DNA from: CADEED01 sp035995425
GTDB lineage: Bacteria > Pseudomonadota > Gammaproteobacteria > Steroidobacterales > Steroidobacteraceae
Direction: 5' to 3'
DNA length: 55,601 nucleotides
Assembly (NCBI GenBank): GCA_035995425.1
Contig: DASYKM010000042.1
Coordinates: 1-55,601 of the forward strand
Shown: one piece after another, positions 23,218-31,606 of the stretch
Layout of the letters: every line of letters starts with the position of its first letter
Position numbering within the stretch: position 1 is the stretch's first letter
Program-made: the position numbers and the translations under genes
The notes under the pieces: model-generated
Told to the model about the DNA's origin: nothing
What the model saw: only the letters and a program-made list of their open reading frames with translations
Databases searched by the model: none

Positions 23218-24641
23218 GACGGCTTGCCGCACACGCGGTGCTTTCCGTCTTCTTCGCAGGCGACGACGCCCGGGGGAATGTCGCCGATGATCCGGCCGCT
23301 GCTGCACCAGTACCACGAGCCGCGATCCAGGCTGCGCATGACGCCGATGGTGAGCGAGGTGTCGCACTTGCCATTCCGCCCGTAACGCGTGCGCAGCTGG
23401 TCGAGAATGATGGCGCGCAGGCGATTCCATTCCGCCTCGCTCGAAAAGTTGACGATCATGTTTCGCTGCCGATGCAGGTGCATCTGGATTTCCGGTTCCA
23501 CCTCGAAGCTCGCGCCCAGCGCCATGCGGCCGACCGCCTGTTCCTCGACCACGGCGAGAATTTCCTCGGCGCGGTACCGCACCAGCTGCGGGCCCATCGT
23601 GCCGAGATTCTCCCGCGCGTTTTTGGGATCGACGTTCATGAGATTGCCCAGCGTCACGTGGCGCCGCTCATGCGCCAGGGTCTGCAGCAGGTTCACGAAT
23701 TCCTCTTTCGACACTGTCATGTCCGGCTCGACCAGCCGGATGAGAATGCCGGCCGCCGTTTTCCCGAGCCGGACTTCATTGGCTCCCGTATCGATCTCCG
23801 CCAGCGCCTGGCCGGCGGCGCCGAGCAACACGGAAGTGATCTTGTCGCAGCCGATCACCTTGAACTTGTTGAGGTCGACGCCGCCTTCCGGGGTGAGCAC
23901 GAAGTCGGCCATCTTGGTGATGCCAGTGCGTTCCACGTCGTTGACGTCCTTCATGCCGGCGATGATCTTGTGCCGGTCGCGCACGAAGCGCGCGAAGTCG
24001 ACCGTGAGATCGCTGCGACCGTCGCAGCCGTACATCTGCTGCGGCAGCTGCACTTCTTTTTTTTCATCGCGGTGCAGGCTTTGACCGATCTGGCCCTCCG
24101 TCTGCAGCACGTGTGAGAGCTCATGGACCAGCAGCTGTTCGCCCGCAGGTGTGTTCGGCGCGAATTGGCCCTCCCCGAAGACCACGTGATTGCCGAGGGT
24201 GAACGCGCGCGCGGCGACCGAACGCGCGGCCGCCGCGGCGTCCGCACCCGTGTGCACGCGCACTGGAGAGAGATCGGGTTTGCTGGATGTCGTCGCGGCA
24301 GCGACGCGCGGACCGGCCGCGATCTGTTCGGCGTGGCGCTCGGAGGGATCGTCGCGCTGGCTCAGGCGATATCGCGACGGCAGTTGCGACACGTTGGCCG
24401 CGGACACGCGCATACCGCCGAAACTGTGCGCCAAGCGCGTCTCGACGCGCTCGCGCACCGCGGCCGGCAACGCCTGTCCCGAACTGCTGACGACGCTGTT
24501 GACGCTTTTCGTGGCCGGACTCGGGGACAGTCCAGGATCGGCATCGCGATGCAACTCTTCTTCCTCGCTGCAGGTACTGCATGCGCGTTGTAGCAACACC
24601 GCCTCGCGCGGCGCGGCGACGGGCGCTGCGCGCTTCTTCAT
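23214..24641 (-). CDS. DUF4157 (eCIS core domain) protein with HERRH C-terminal domain, candidate effector
   Basis: The 475-residue product starts at ATG 24641 (ATGA overlap). The N-terminus has CSTCSEEEELHR, similar to the cysteine/acidic segment of other DUF4157 proteins. The DUF4157 domain (about 122-182) has VRVHTGADAAAAARSVAARAFTLGNHVVFGEGQFAP and HELSH at 173-177. After an EKKE linker encoded by an eight-A run, a separate domain (about 200-475) contains HERRH at 324-328 and a downstream RAEEILAVVEEQ (357-368) that could supply a third zinc-ligand glutamate. Cysteines occur at 206, 265, 426, 446, 462 and 471. This is the best candidate in the locus for an active gluzincin-type effector, but no family is recognised. 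Confidence 0.85.
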   Translation of the reverse strand: MKKRAAPVAAPREAVLLQRACSTCSEEEELHRDADPGLSPSPATKSVNSVVSSSGQALPAAVRERVETRLAHSFGGMRVSAANVSQLPSRYRLSQRDDPSERHAEQIAAGPRVAAATTSSKPDLSPVRVHTGADAAAAARSVAARAFTLGNHVVFGEGQFAPNTPAGEQLLVHELSHVLQTEGQIGQSLHRDEKKEVQLPQQMYGCDGRSDLTVDFARFVRDRHKIIAGMKDVNDVERTGITKMADFVLTPEGGVDLNKFKVIGCDKITSVLLGAAGQALAEIDTGANEVRLGKTAAGILIRLVEPDMTVSKEEFVNLLQTLAHERRHVTLGNLMNVDPKNARENLGTMGPQLVRYRAEEILAVVEEQAVGRMALGASFEVEPEIQMHLHRQRNMIVNFSSEAEWNRLRAIILDQLRTRYGRNGKCDTSLTIGVMRSLDRGSWYWCSSGRIIGDIPPGVVACEEDGKHRVCGKPS

Positions 24642-24850
24642 TTCCCGGACCCCGCGGCCAGCGCCTTGATGATTTGTTGCTGGATCTGCCGCTGCAGGCT
24701 CGAGGTGCGCGCAGTAGTCAGGGATGAGCCATGCAGTGTTGTCGATACTGCGCCGCGGACCGCCGCTTCCACGGCACTCGTCTGCGCAGGCGCCGCGCCA
24801 CTCACGCGCACGTTGCCCAACCGGACGTTGATTGCGGGTTTCACAGCCAT
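24638..24850 (-). CDS. Small 70-residue eCIS-locus protein of unknown function
   Basis: A 70-residue reading frame from ATG 24850 overlaps the AAA+ gene's last 10 bases and runs into the first DUF4157 gene with an ATGA overlap, so it is locked into the operon and very likely translated. It predicts a strand (INVRLGNVRVSG) then two helices (SAVEAAVRGAVSTTL and SSLQRQIQQQIIKALAAG). The strand pattern I.V.(I/L)..(I/V).V recurs in the Pro/Ala-rich protein at 28124-28795. Position between the ATPase and the putative cargo suggests a chaperone, adaptor or particle component, which is inference. Confidence 0.7.
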   Translation of the reverse strand: MAVKPAINVRLGNVRVSGAAPAQTSAVEAAVRGAVSTTLHGSSLTTARTSSLQRQIQQQIIKALAAGSGK

Positions 24851-26790
24851 CCGCGGATCTCCGCGTCGCTGAGCGAGCGATCGAGCTTGGCGTACTCCTG
24901 GCGCGCGGCCCAGAGCACGTGATCCATGCCGACCGGCGCGTCGGCATCCGCCGCGCGGAACGCCGCATTCACCGCGATGTTGCGGATGTTCGCGCCGGTG
25001 ATGCTGAGTCGCGCCAGCTTCCCGTGGTCGAGGCCGCTGCGAGGCATGTCGCGCGGGAACACGCGGTGCCAGAGCGCCACGCGCTGGTCCAGGTCCGGAA
25101 ACGGGAACTGGACCACGAACCGCAGGCGCCGCATGAACGCCGCGTCGATCGAACCCTTCATGTTGGTGGTGAGGATGGCCAGGCCGCCTCGAAACGCCTC
25201 CATGCGTTGCAGCAGATAGCTCACCTCGATGTTGGCGTACCGATCGTGGCTGTCGCGCACGTCGCTGCGCTTGCCGAAAAGGGCGTCGGCTTCGTCGAAC
25301 AGCAGCACGGCGCCAGCGCGTTCGCCGGCATCGAAGATGCGCGCCAGGTTCTTCTCGGTTTCTCCGATGTATTTGCTGACCGTGCGCGAGAGGTCGACGC
25401 GGTACAGATCGAGGTGCAGTTCCTTCGCGAGCACCTCGGCGGCCAGTGTCTTGCCGGTACCGCTCGGACCGGCGAACACGGCGCAAGTGCCGGTGGCCCG
25501 CGAGCTGCGCGCGCTGAAGCCCCAGCTCTCGAACACGCGTCCGCGCAAGCGCACGTGCGCCGCGATCTCGCGCAGCAGCTCGATCTGCGATCCCGGAAGA
25601 ATGAGATCGTCCCAACTGGCGACGAGCTCGATGCGATCCGCGAGATCGTCGAGCCGTGCGCGCGTCTGGACGCGGCAGGTCTCCCACAGCCGATCTTCCA
25701 CGATGGCAGCTTCCGCGCCCGATTGCGCGACCTCGCCGCCGATGGCGCGGATCTCGCTACCCGACAAATCGAAGTGCGTCGCCAGGCGTTCGACGGTGCC
25801 ATTCAGCGTGGCGGCGACCGGACCCAGCGCTTCGAGCCATGCGTCCTTTCTTTCCGCGAGGCGGCTCGCAGGAACCTCGATCCGTAGCACGCGGCGACGC
25901 AGCTGATTGACACCCGCAACTCCCGTGAGCAACAGGCGCACCTGCAGTTCGTCGATGAAAGCGAGCATGGCGCGTTCTTCCGCCGACCCTGCCACGGCCC
26001 ACGCACCATCCAGCACGACCACGCAACGCGACAGCACCGCTTCACGTTCGCAGAGCCGCGCCAGCGCGGCGCGATCCTGGGCATGGTGCGGAATGTCTTG
26101 CGCCCGCACATGCATCGCGCGGAGGTCGAGGGCCAGGCATGCGCTGGCGCACAACTGGAGCGCCACCACGGAGTCGGACGCGCACACCTGGATTGCGGTC
26201 GGCGATGAATCCCGATCGGCGGTCCAGGCGTCGGTGATGCGATCGAGGGCTGGCAACTGCGACGGCATCAGCAATCCTTCGGGCTCGAGGAAGCGGGCCA
26301 CCGTCGCCAAGTGCGCGTCGAGATGGTCGATGCCGGCGATGCAATTCAGGATGCGCTCATCAATGCGCAGTGCGCTCTGCGTAGGCCCATCGTTGCCAAC
26401 GAGTTGCAGCAACTGCCAATAGCGCAGCGGCCCCGCCGGCGCTATCGCGCTCCAGTGGCCGCCATCGAGCACCGCCAGCGCGAATCCGAACGTGATGACC
26501 GCGCGCGCATTTGCGCCGCGGGTCGACGCGCACAGCGACTCGAAACCTGCATCGAGCTCCACGGCCGCGCTCAGCATCAGTACGTCGCGTTCGAACTCCG
26601 ACAGGCCGAATGCTTGCGCCAGCGCGACGATGGCCGGCGGCCGAGGCAGCGTCCAGGGTGGTGGCGCCGTCGGTTCTGGCGCCGCATCACCCGCGCGCCG
26701 CCGCTCGATGCGCTGCTGGAGCCGCGCCACCATTGCTATCACGTAGCGCTGGTTCGCTTCCTGCCATTCGGCGAGAGTCGGGTCGCTCAT
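24841..26790 (-). CDS. AAA+ ATPase (Afp15-type) of the eCIS
   Basis: A 649-residue ATPase. The N-terminal 400 residues form the helical region typical of eCIS ATPases (SEFERDVLMLSAAVELD). The C-terminal AAA+ module has Walker A GPSGTGKT at 441-448, KYIGETEKNL (pore-loop/second region) near 473, Walker B VLLFDE at 495-500, sensor-1 Asn in TTN near 543, and Arg finger region AAFMRRLRF. Afp15 homologues are needed for assembly or maturation of eCIS particles. Unlike ClpV, it is a single-ring AAA+ protein and does not indicate a T6SS. ATG 26790 overlaps the upstream stop as ATGA. Confidence 0.93.
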   Translation of the reverse strand: MSDPTLAEWQEANQRYVIAMVARLQQRIERRRAGDAAPEPTAPPPWTLPRPPAIVALAQAFGLSEFERDVLMLSAAVELDAGFESLCASTRGANARAVITFGFALAVLDGGHWSAIAPAGPLRYWQLLQLVGNDGPTQSALRIDERILNCIAGIDHLDAHLATVARFLEPEGLLMPSQLPALDRITDAWTADRDSSPTAIQVCASDSVVALQLCASACLALDLRAMHVRAQDIPHHAQDRAALARLCEREAVLSRCVVVLDGAWAVAGSAEERAMLAFIDELQVRLLLTGVAGVNQLRRRVLRIEVPASRLAERKDAWLEALGPVAATLNGTVERLATHFDLSGSEIRAIGGEVAQSGAEAAIVEDRLWETCRVQTRARLDDLADRIELVASWDDLILPGSQIELLREIAAHVRLRGRVFESWGFSARSSRATGTCAVFAGPSGTGKTLAAEVLAKELHLDLYRVDLSRTVSKYIGETEKNLARIFDAGERAGAVLLFDEADALFGKRSDVRDSHDRYANIEVSYLLQRMEAFRGGLAILTTNMKGSIDAAFMRRLRFVVQFPFPDLDQRVALWHRVFPRDMPRSGLDHGKLARLSITGANIRNIAVNAAFRAADADAPVGMDHVLWAARQEYAKLDRSLSDAEIRGWL

Positions 26791-28127
26791 GGGATGGTCA
26801 CCCGGTCGCTGAGGGAGAAGCTGGGCGGAGTAGTCGAGCGGTCGATAAGCAGGCTGTCGACGCCGTCCACGCGCAGGCGCAGCCATTCGTCCACACCCGA
26901 TGTGAAGTCACGGCCGCGAAACTGCACGCTGCCGACAGGCCCGACGAACGGCTCGGCCGGAAGCTCGCGGCTGCCGACGATGAGCGACACCGTCTGGCCG
27001 GCACGGATTCGCGGCGCGCAGTTGATCGTGAAAGTAGTGAGGCCCGCGTTGGTGGCGGCCGCGGCCGACACGATGGTCGGCGCCAGCACCATCGGCGCGG
27101 CATTCGTCACGCGCGCGGGCGCGGCGCCGATCTTCACGCGCACGGTGACGTCGTACACGCCGCAGCGCCAATTGTCGGTGTCGGTGCCGTCGGTGGGATC
27201 GGCGCCACCCTGCCCTGCGCCGCTCGGCAATTGCACGGTCACGAGTTCGTTGCCCGGCGTGGTCGCCAGCGTCATCGTGCGCTGCAGGCGTGAATCGGTA
27301 AAGGCTGCCTCGACCGAATCGCCTTCGAGCAGGTGGCCCTCGATGTCGGCGCGTTCGCCCAACCTGGCGGCGAGCTGTTCGGCGCGTGGCGTGATTTCCG
27401 AAATGGTGGGCACTGGCGGCAGCAGGTTTGCCTGCACCATGACGCCGGTGTCGCGGCCCGTGGTCGCATCCCGCTGTCCGCGCATCAGCACCGGCAGCGG
27501 CTTGCGCGCCGCGCGCTTGCTTTCGATGAGCACCACCGAGGCGCTGTAACTGGTCGACGTGCGGTAGTGAGCCTGGAGCGAGGTCCAGATCTTCGACATC
27601 TCGTCGTTGGTCAGGAACTCAGGCGAGAGCTTCACGAGCTCCACCTGTTCGGCGAGGTCGGCGGCGCGCAAGGCGTTGAAAGGCGCCGGCAGGATTCCGG
27701 GATTCACTGAGGCTGGTGTCAGCGTCTTGCGCAGCGCGCCGCGCGTCAGCACGGAATTCTCGTGCAGCAGCTGCATCGCGTAGCCGAGCAGGATCTCGCT
27801 CTGCAAGTCGCTGGCGCCGAAGGCCGTGAGCAGGTAGTGCAGGTTCAGCGGCAGCATCGGCACGCCGCTCGGATCGCCGCGTCCATCGCGCAGTGCCAGC
27901 TCGCTGTTGCGCCAGGCGGTGTTGTAGGTGACGTGATAGAGAAAGATATTGAGCTGCGTGGGATCCGGCTGCCCGGGCTGGATCTGCGCCAGCACCCGGT
28001 CCGGCGGCAACGCTGACACCGTGACGGACTGCCCCACGGCGGCGGCGACGTTGTTGTCGATGAGCCCGTTGTTCAGCAGGTCGAGCAGCGCGCGGCTGAC
28101 GGAGGCGATGGCGAGCGCATTGCTCAT
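26787..28127 (-). CDS. Pvc16/Afp16-like cap protein (DUF4255)
   Basis: The 446-residue protein begins with a DUF4255 domain (about 1-195): MSNALAIASVSRALLDLLNNGLIDNN, LNIFLYHVTYNTAWRNSE, PLNLHYLLTAFG, LLGYAMQLLHENSVLTR. This is the Pvc16 N-terminal family that terminates the tube and sheath. The C-terminal 200 residues look like Ig-like beta domains (TISEITPRAEQLA..., AAPMVLAPTIVSAAAATNAGLTTFTINCAPRIRAGQTVSLIVG), possibly surface decoration. ATG 28127 overlaps the upstream stop as ATGA. Confidence 0.92.
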   Translation of the reverse strand: MSNALAIASVSRALLDLLNNGLIDNNVAAAVGQSVTVSALPPDRVLAQIQPGQPDPTQLNIFLYHVTYNTAWRNSELALRDGRGDPSGVPMLPLNLHYLLTAFGASDLQSEILLGYAMQLLHENSVLTRGALRKTLTPASVNPGILPAPFNALRAADLAEQVELVKLSPEFLTNDEMSKIWTSLQAHYRTSTSYSASVVLIESKRAARKPLPVLMRGQRDATTGRDTGVMVQANLLPPVPTISEITPRAEQLAARLGERADIEGHLLEGDSVEAAFTDSRLQRTMTLATTPGNELVTVQLPSGAGQGGADPTDGTDTDNWRCGVYDVTVRVKIGAAPARVTNAAPMVLAPTIVSAAAATNAGLTTFTINCAPRIRAGQTVSLIVGSRELPAEPFVGPVGSVQFRGRDFTSGVDEWLRLRVDGVDSLLIDRSTTPPSFSLSDRVTIP

Positions 28128-28795
28128 GGCTTGCGCCTCGCAGCGGATAGATAGTCGCCCAGGGAAATCCTCGAGTTTTGCGCCGGCGGCGAACGCGGTA
28201 CGGGCGCCAGCGCGGGCGGCTGGTGCACATCGATGCGATCGATGGTCACGTGTATCACGGGCGATGCGGGATCGGATTCACTGGCGCGCGCAGGCAACGC
28301 ATGGCGAGCGGTGCGTCGCGCCGGCAACGAGGCGGCCAGCCGCGGAACGATGCCTTGCGCGGCCCGCGTAGTCTCGCGCACTGGATCTGCCGGCTCGTCC
28401 GTTGGCGCCGCCAGGCGGCGCGGAATGAAGTCTTGCGTTTCGAGGCCGGACTCCACGTGCTTTGCCGCGGGTCGCGCGGCAAGCGTGGGTTGCGGTAGCG
28501 CAGGCATGGCGGCGGAATCCGCGGCTTCGACTCTTTCGGAATGCATCGGTGTTGCGTTACGCACCGACGATGGTTCCGTCGTCCGCGCGTCGCTCCCGGG
28601 CTTCGGTGCCTGTCGCGCAATCGTCGCGCTCTGCGCGACGGGTTCGCGCGCGGGCGCGATGGGTTCGGCTACTCCAGTAGCTTCCGGCAAGCCTGTCGCA
28701 GGCGCGAGGTCGGGCGCACGAGTGACGGCGGCTGGCTGCACATTGCCCTGGGGAGCGAGCACGCGCTGGCTGAGCCTTGAAAACAGGCCGCCCAT
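28124..28795 (-). CDS. Pro/Ala-rich disordered protein with C-terminal strand motif
   Basis: A 223-residue product of mostly low-complexity Pro/Ala/Arg sequence (about residues 15-180), with a short N-terminal MGGLFSRLSQRVLAP and a C-terminal conserved-looking element IHVTIDRIDVHQPP followed by ISLGDYLSAARR. Such short HVTI.RI.V and LGDYL elements are features I associate with small proteins of eCIS loci, from memory rather than a search. ATG 28795 overlaps the preceding stop as TGATG. It could be a flexible scaffold or length factor, but it is not a helical tape measure. Confidence 0.7.
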   Translation of the reverse strand: MGGLFSRLSQRVLAPQGNVQPAAVTRAPDLAPATGLPEATGVAEPIAPAREPVAQSATIARQAPKPGSDARTTEPSSVRNATPMHSERVEAADSAAMPALPQPTLAARPAAKHVESGLETQDFIPRRLAAPTDEPADPVRETTRAAQGIVPRLAASLPARRTARHALPARASESDPASPVIHVTIDRIDVHQPPALAPVPRSPPAQNSRISLGDYLSAARRKP

Positions 28796-29529
28796 CAGGC
28801 TTGCACCATCGCGAGGTAGAGCTGTCGGCGGCCGCGGCTCAAGGCGAGGATCTGGTCTTCGGTCCAGCCATAGGCACGCGCGAGTGCATCCACCTGCGCC
28901 AGCAGCTCGCGCGCGCTGAGCGCGAAGTCGAGCCAGAGCACGTGCGGTGCATCGCAGGGTGCGACCCAGTTGAGCCCGCATTCGGCGCAGGCCACCTGGA
29001 AACGCGGATCCAGCAGCGGATCACGTTCGTCGAGCAGGGTCTCGATGCGCACGCGCAGCTGCGCATCGATGGCTTCCGCCGCGATTCGCTGGCCTGTGCC
29101 GTCGCGAATCTCGACGCAACGCTCCCACAAAAGCGCCTCGGCCCTGTTCGGATCCGCGATGTGCTCGATGGCACACAGGTCCTCACTGGTGGGCAGGCGT
29201 GCGTGGACGCGGCAGGCATCGAAGTCGTGATTCACGATTTCGCCGTCGCCCCCTGCCCGTGCGCACAGTTCGCGTACGTCGACGTCGAACTCCGAATCAC
29301 CTTGACAGCGCGGGCAGGTCACGCAGCAGCGCATGGCGGGCCCGAAAGTCGCGGCGCGCAACTCGAACAGCCGTGCATCGCGACGACCGATGGGCCAGCG
29401 TCGCAGCTCCGCCGCATCCAGCGACGGCTCCGCCACCGCCAGCGTCAGCAGCGCACGTTCCGTCGGTCCGAGAACCAGACCGCGCTCCCAGATCGTGAGC
29501 ATCTGTGCATCGGTCAGCGCGTGGCTCAT
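28795..29529 (-). CDS. T4 gp26-like baseplate hub assembly chaperone with zinc-ribbon-like cysteines
   Basis: The 244-residue protein opens with LTDAQMLTIWERGLVLGPTERALLTLAVAEP, the pattern of the T4-type hub assembly chaperone family in eCIS loci, followed by GRRDARLFELRAATFGPAM. Two Cys pairs occur: CPRC (with a further CC upstream) in the segment CCVTCPRCQGDSEFDV, and CAEC near residue 195, consistent with a zinc ribbon. A late helix with YGWTEDQILALSRGRRQLYLAMV is typical of the family C-terminus. ATG 29529 overlaps the tube gene stop. Confidence 0.75.
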   Translation of the reverse strand: MSHALTDAQMLTIWERGLVLGPTERALLTLAVAEPSLDAAELRRWPIGRRDARLFELRAATFGPAMRCCVTCPRCQGDSEFDVDVRELCARAGGDGEIVNHDFDACRVHARLPTSEDLCAIEHIADPNRAEALLWERCVEIRDGTGQRIAAEAIDAQLRVRIETLLDERDPLLDPRFQVACAECGLNWVAPCDAPHVLWLDFALSARELLAQVDALARAYGWTEDQILALSRGRRQLYLAMVQA

Positions 29530-30050
29530 GCGGGTTCGACAAAGCTGGGCTCGGCCGGCTCGGTGACGTCGTAGTCCCGCTCCCAGCCTTCGTTCTCGAG
29601 CTTGAGATGCTGAATGGCTATGGCGCCCGCGTTGGCATCGAGATCCGGCAGCGCCTGGTACTCCGACACCCAGCAACGGAAAACCTTGTACGCCAACGCC
29701 AGCTGCCCGGCTTCGTTGTAGACCTCGATGATGAGGTCCTTGCGGAAGTCCTTGAGAGACACCTCGGCTCCGAGTCCCGATCCGAAATTCCACACCTTGT
29801 TAGCCCACTTCTCGAACTCGGTGTCGTGCGTGACACCGCGATCGAGCGTGATCGCCTCGAACTTGCTGCGAGCGGGCGACTTGCGTGAAGTCGATGGGTC
29901 GCCTCCCTCACGATGCTCGACCATGTCAGTGGAGCGCTTCAACGCGCCCACTTTCGAAATGCCGGCGACGTATTTGCCATCCCACTTGACCCTGAACTTG
30001 AAGTTCTTGTAGGGATCGAATCGCGACGTGTTGACGCTGAATTGGGCCAT
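29526..30050 (-). CDS. Inner tube protein (T4 gp19-like)
   Basis: The 174-residue protein matches the tail tube family: DPYKNFKFRVKWDGKYVAGISKVGALKRSTDMVEHREGGDPSTSRKSPARSKFEAITLDRGVTHDTEFEKWANKVW and later LKLENEGWERDY. The tube fold, with RSTDMVEHREGG and pattern KFEAITLDRGVTHD, is diagnostic. It stacks in hexameric rings to make the delivered needle. It follows the sheath gene by 8 bases. Only one tube gene is present in this locus, unlike Afp, which has several. Confidence 0.95.
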   Translation of the reverse strand: MAQFSVNTSRFDPYKNFKFRVKWDGKYVAGISKVGALKRSTDMVEHREGGDPSTSRKSPARSKFEAITLDRGVTHDTEFEKWANKVWNFGSGLGAEVSLKDFRKDLIIEVYNEAGQLALAYKVFRCWVSEYQALPDLDANAGAIAIQHLKLENEGWERDYDVTEPAEPSFVEPA

Positions 30051-30058
30051 GGCCCCTC

Positions 30059-31582
30059 CTACGACTGGATCTGGCCAGCGATCTGCTGGATGCGGATGAC
30101 GACGAACTCGGCGGGCTTGAGCGGCGCGAAGCCGACGTGGATGTTCACGACACCCATGTTGATGTCGCTCTGCGTGGTAGTTTGGCCATCGCACTTGACG
30201 AAGTACGCCTCGCGCGGCGTCTTGCCCTGGAAAGCGCCCTGGCGGAACAGGTCCTGCATGAACGCGCCGACGTTGAGGCGCACCTGCGCCCACAGCGGTT
30301 CATCGTTGGGCTCGAAGACGACCCACTGCGTGCCGCGGTACAGGCTCTCTTCGATGAACAGCGCGATGCGCCGCACCGGCACGTATTTCCACTCCGAGCC
30401 GACGTCGTTGCTGCCGCGCAGCGTGCGCGCGCCCCATACGACGTTGCCGTACGTGCGGAAATTGCGCAGGCAGTTCACCGCGCGCACGTTGAGCGTGCCG
30501 TTCTCGAGATCGGTGAGCACGGTGCGCAGGCCCGACGCGCCGACCAGGCTCGCATCGGTGCCGGCCGGCGCCTTCCACACGCCGCGCGTGGCATCGGTCT
30601 TGGCGTACAGCCCGGCGACGAAGCCGCAGGGCGGGAATTCTTCGTTGCGATTCTCGCGCAGCGGATCGGGCGCGCGGATCCACGGGAAGTAGAAGGCCGC
30701 GTTGATGCCGTTGTCGCCGGTCAGGAGGTTGTTAGGCCCGTTCTGCAGCGCGGTGAACGTCGCCCCCTGGTCGCAGTCGGCAATCAGGAACGCGCGGTGC
30801 GCGCGGCAGAACTGCTGGAGAGTCTGCATGGTGGCCGGCGTGGTTTCGCCGGGCACGCACAGGATGTTGAACAGGTCGATGCGGTCCAGGTGGTTGACGC
30901 CGCCGGCCACGGCGGTGAGCGCGCTTTCGAACGCAGCGCCATTCGGCTGCAGCACGGTGCCATCGAGCCCGGCGGCGCCCGCGAGGTTCGGCGACGGCAC
31001 GGCGGTGTCGGCCGGACGGTTCGCCGGATTGCCGATGAGCGTCGCGCGCACGATCTCCGACTCTTCCTCGAGAACCTTGGTCACCGCCCGCCGGTCGTTG
31101 GGCAGTATCGATACGTCGTCGAACGACTCGACCACGATTTCCTGGCGCGGCAGTACGTTCGGCGGCACGTACACCACGCGCAGGCTGAAGCGCGTGTTGG
31201 TCGCATCGTCGGCGCGCACGCGCGTGACGATGGCGTAGTTCTTGGCCCAGTCGCCCGGATTGCGTGCGGTCACCTGCAGCACCCCGCCGACCGCGACCGT
31301 CGCCGTACCCGCATCGGCCGCCGCCAGGCGAATGATGTAGGCCTGTTGTCCGCCGTTGTTGAAGAAGTGATAGACCGAGTGCGCGAACTTGTTGCGCGCG
31401 TCGAGGCCGCCGAAGGTGCGTTCGAACGCGGCCCAGCTCTGCACGAGCGTGGCGCGATCCACGTCGCCGCGCGCCGTCCATCCGGCGAATGCCGCGATGG
31501 AGGTCGCGACACCGGCGATGCTGCGCACGCCGCTCGGGACTTCTTCGATGTAAACGCCGGGATAAGTCAGGGTTGCTGGCAT
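30059..31582 (-). CDS. Contractile sheath protein
   Basis: The 507-residue protein starts TYPGVYIEEVPSGVRSIAGVATSIAAFAGWTARG, the canonical sheath N-terminus. It ends with the conserved sheath C-terminal fold: LRGSNDVGSEWKYVPVRRIALFIEESLYRGTQWVVFEPNDEPLWAQVRLNVGAFMQDLFRQGAFQG, AYFVKCDGQTT, INMGVVNIHVGFAPLKPAEFVVIRIQQ. These strands interlock neighbouring subunits. ATG 31582 was preferred over the adjacent GTG at 31585 because AGGAG lies six bases upstream. It is the only sheath gene in the locus. Contraction of this sheath drives the tube into a target membrane. Confidence 0.96.
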   Translation of the reverse strand: MPATLTYPGVYIEEVPSGVRSIAGVATSIAAFAGWTARGDVDRATLVQSWAAFERTFGGLDARNKFAHSVYHFFNNGGQQAYIIRLAAADAGTATVAVGGVLQVTARNPGDWAKNYAIVTRVRADDATNTRFSLRVVYVPPNVLPRQEIVVESFDDVSILPNDRRAVTKVLEEESEIVRATLIGNPANRPADTAVPSPNLAGAAGLDGTVLQPNGAAFESALTAVAGGVNHLDRIDLFNILCVPGETTPATMQTLQQFCRAHRAFLIADCDQGATFTALQNGPNNLLTGDNGINAAFYFPWIRAPDPLRENRNEEFPPCGFVAGLYAKTDATRGVWKAPAGTDASLVGASGLRTVLTDLENGTLNVRAVNCLRNFRTYGNVVWGARTLRGSNDVGSEWKYVPVRRIALFIEESLYRGTQWVVFEPNDEPLWAQVRLNVGAFMQDLFRQGAFQGKTPREAYFVKCDGQTTTQSDINMGVVNIHVGFAPLKPAEFVVIRIQQIAGQIQS

Positions 31583-31606
31583 CACTCTCTCCTTGGAGCT
31601 TGTCGA

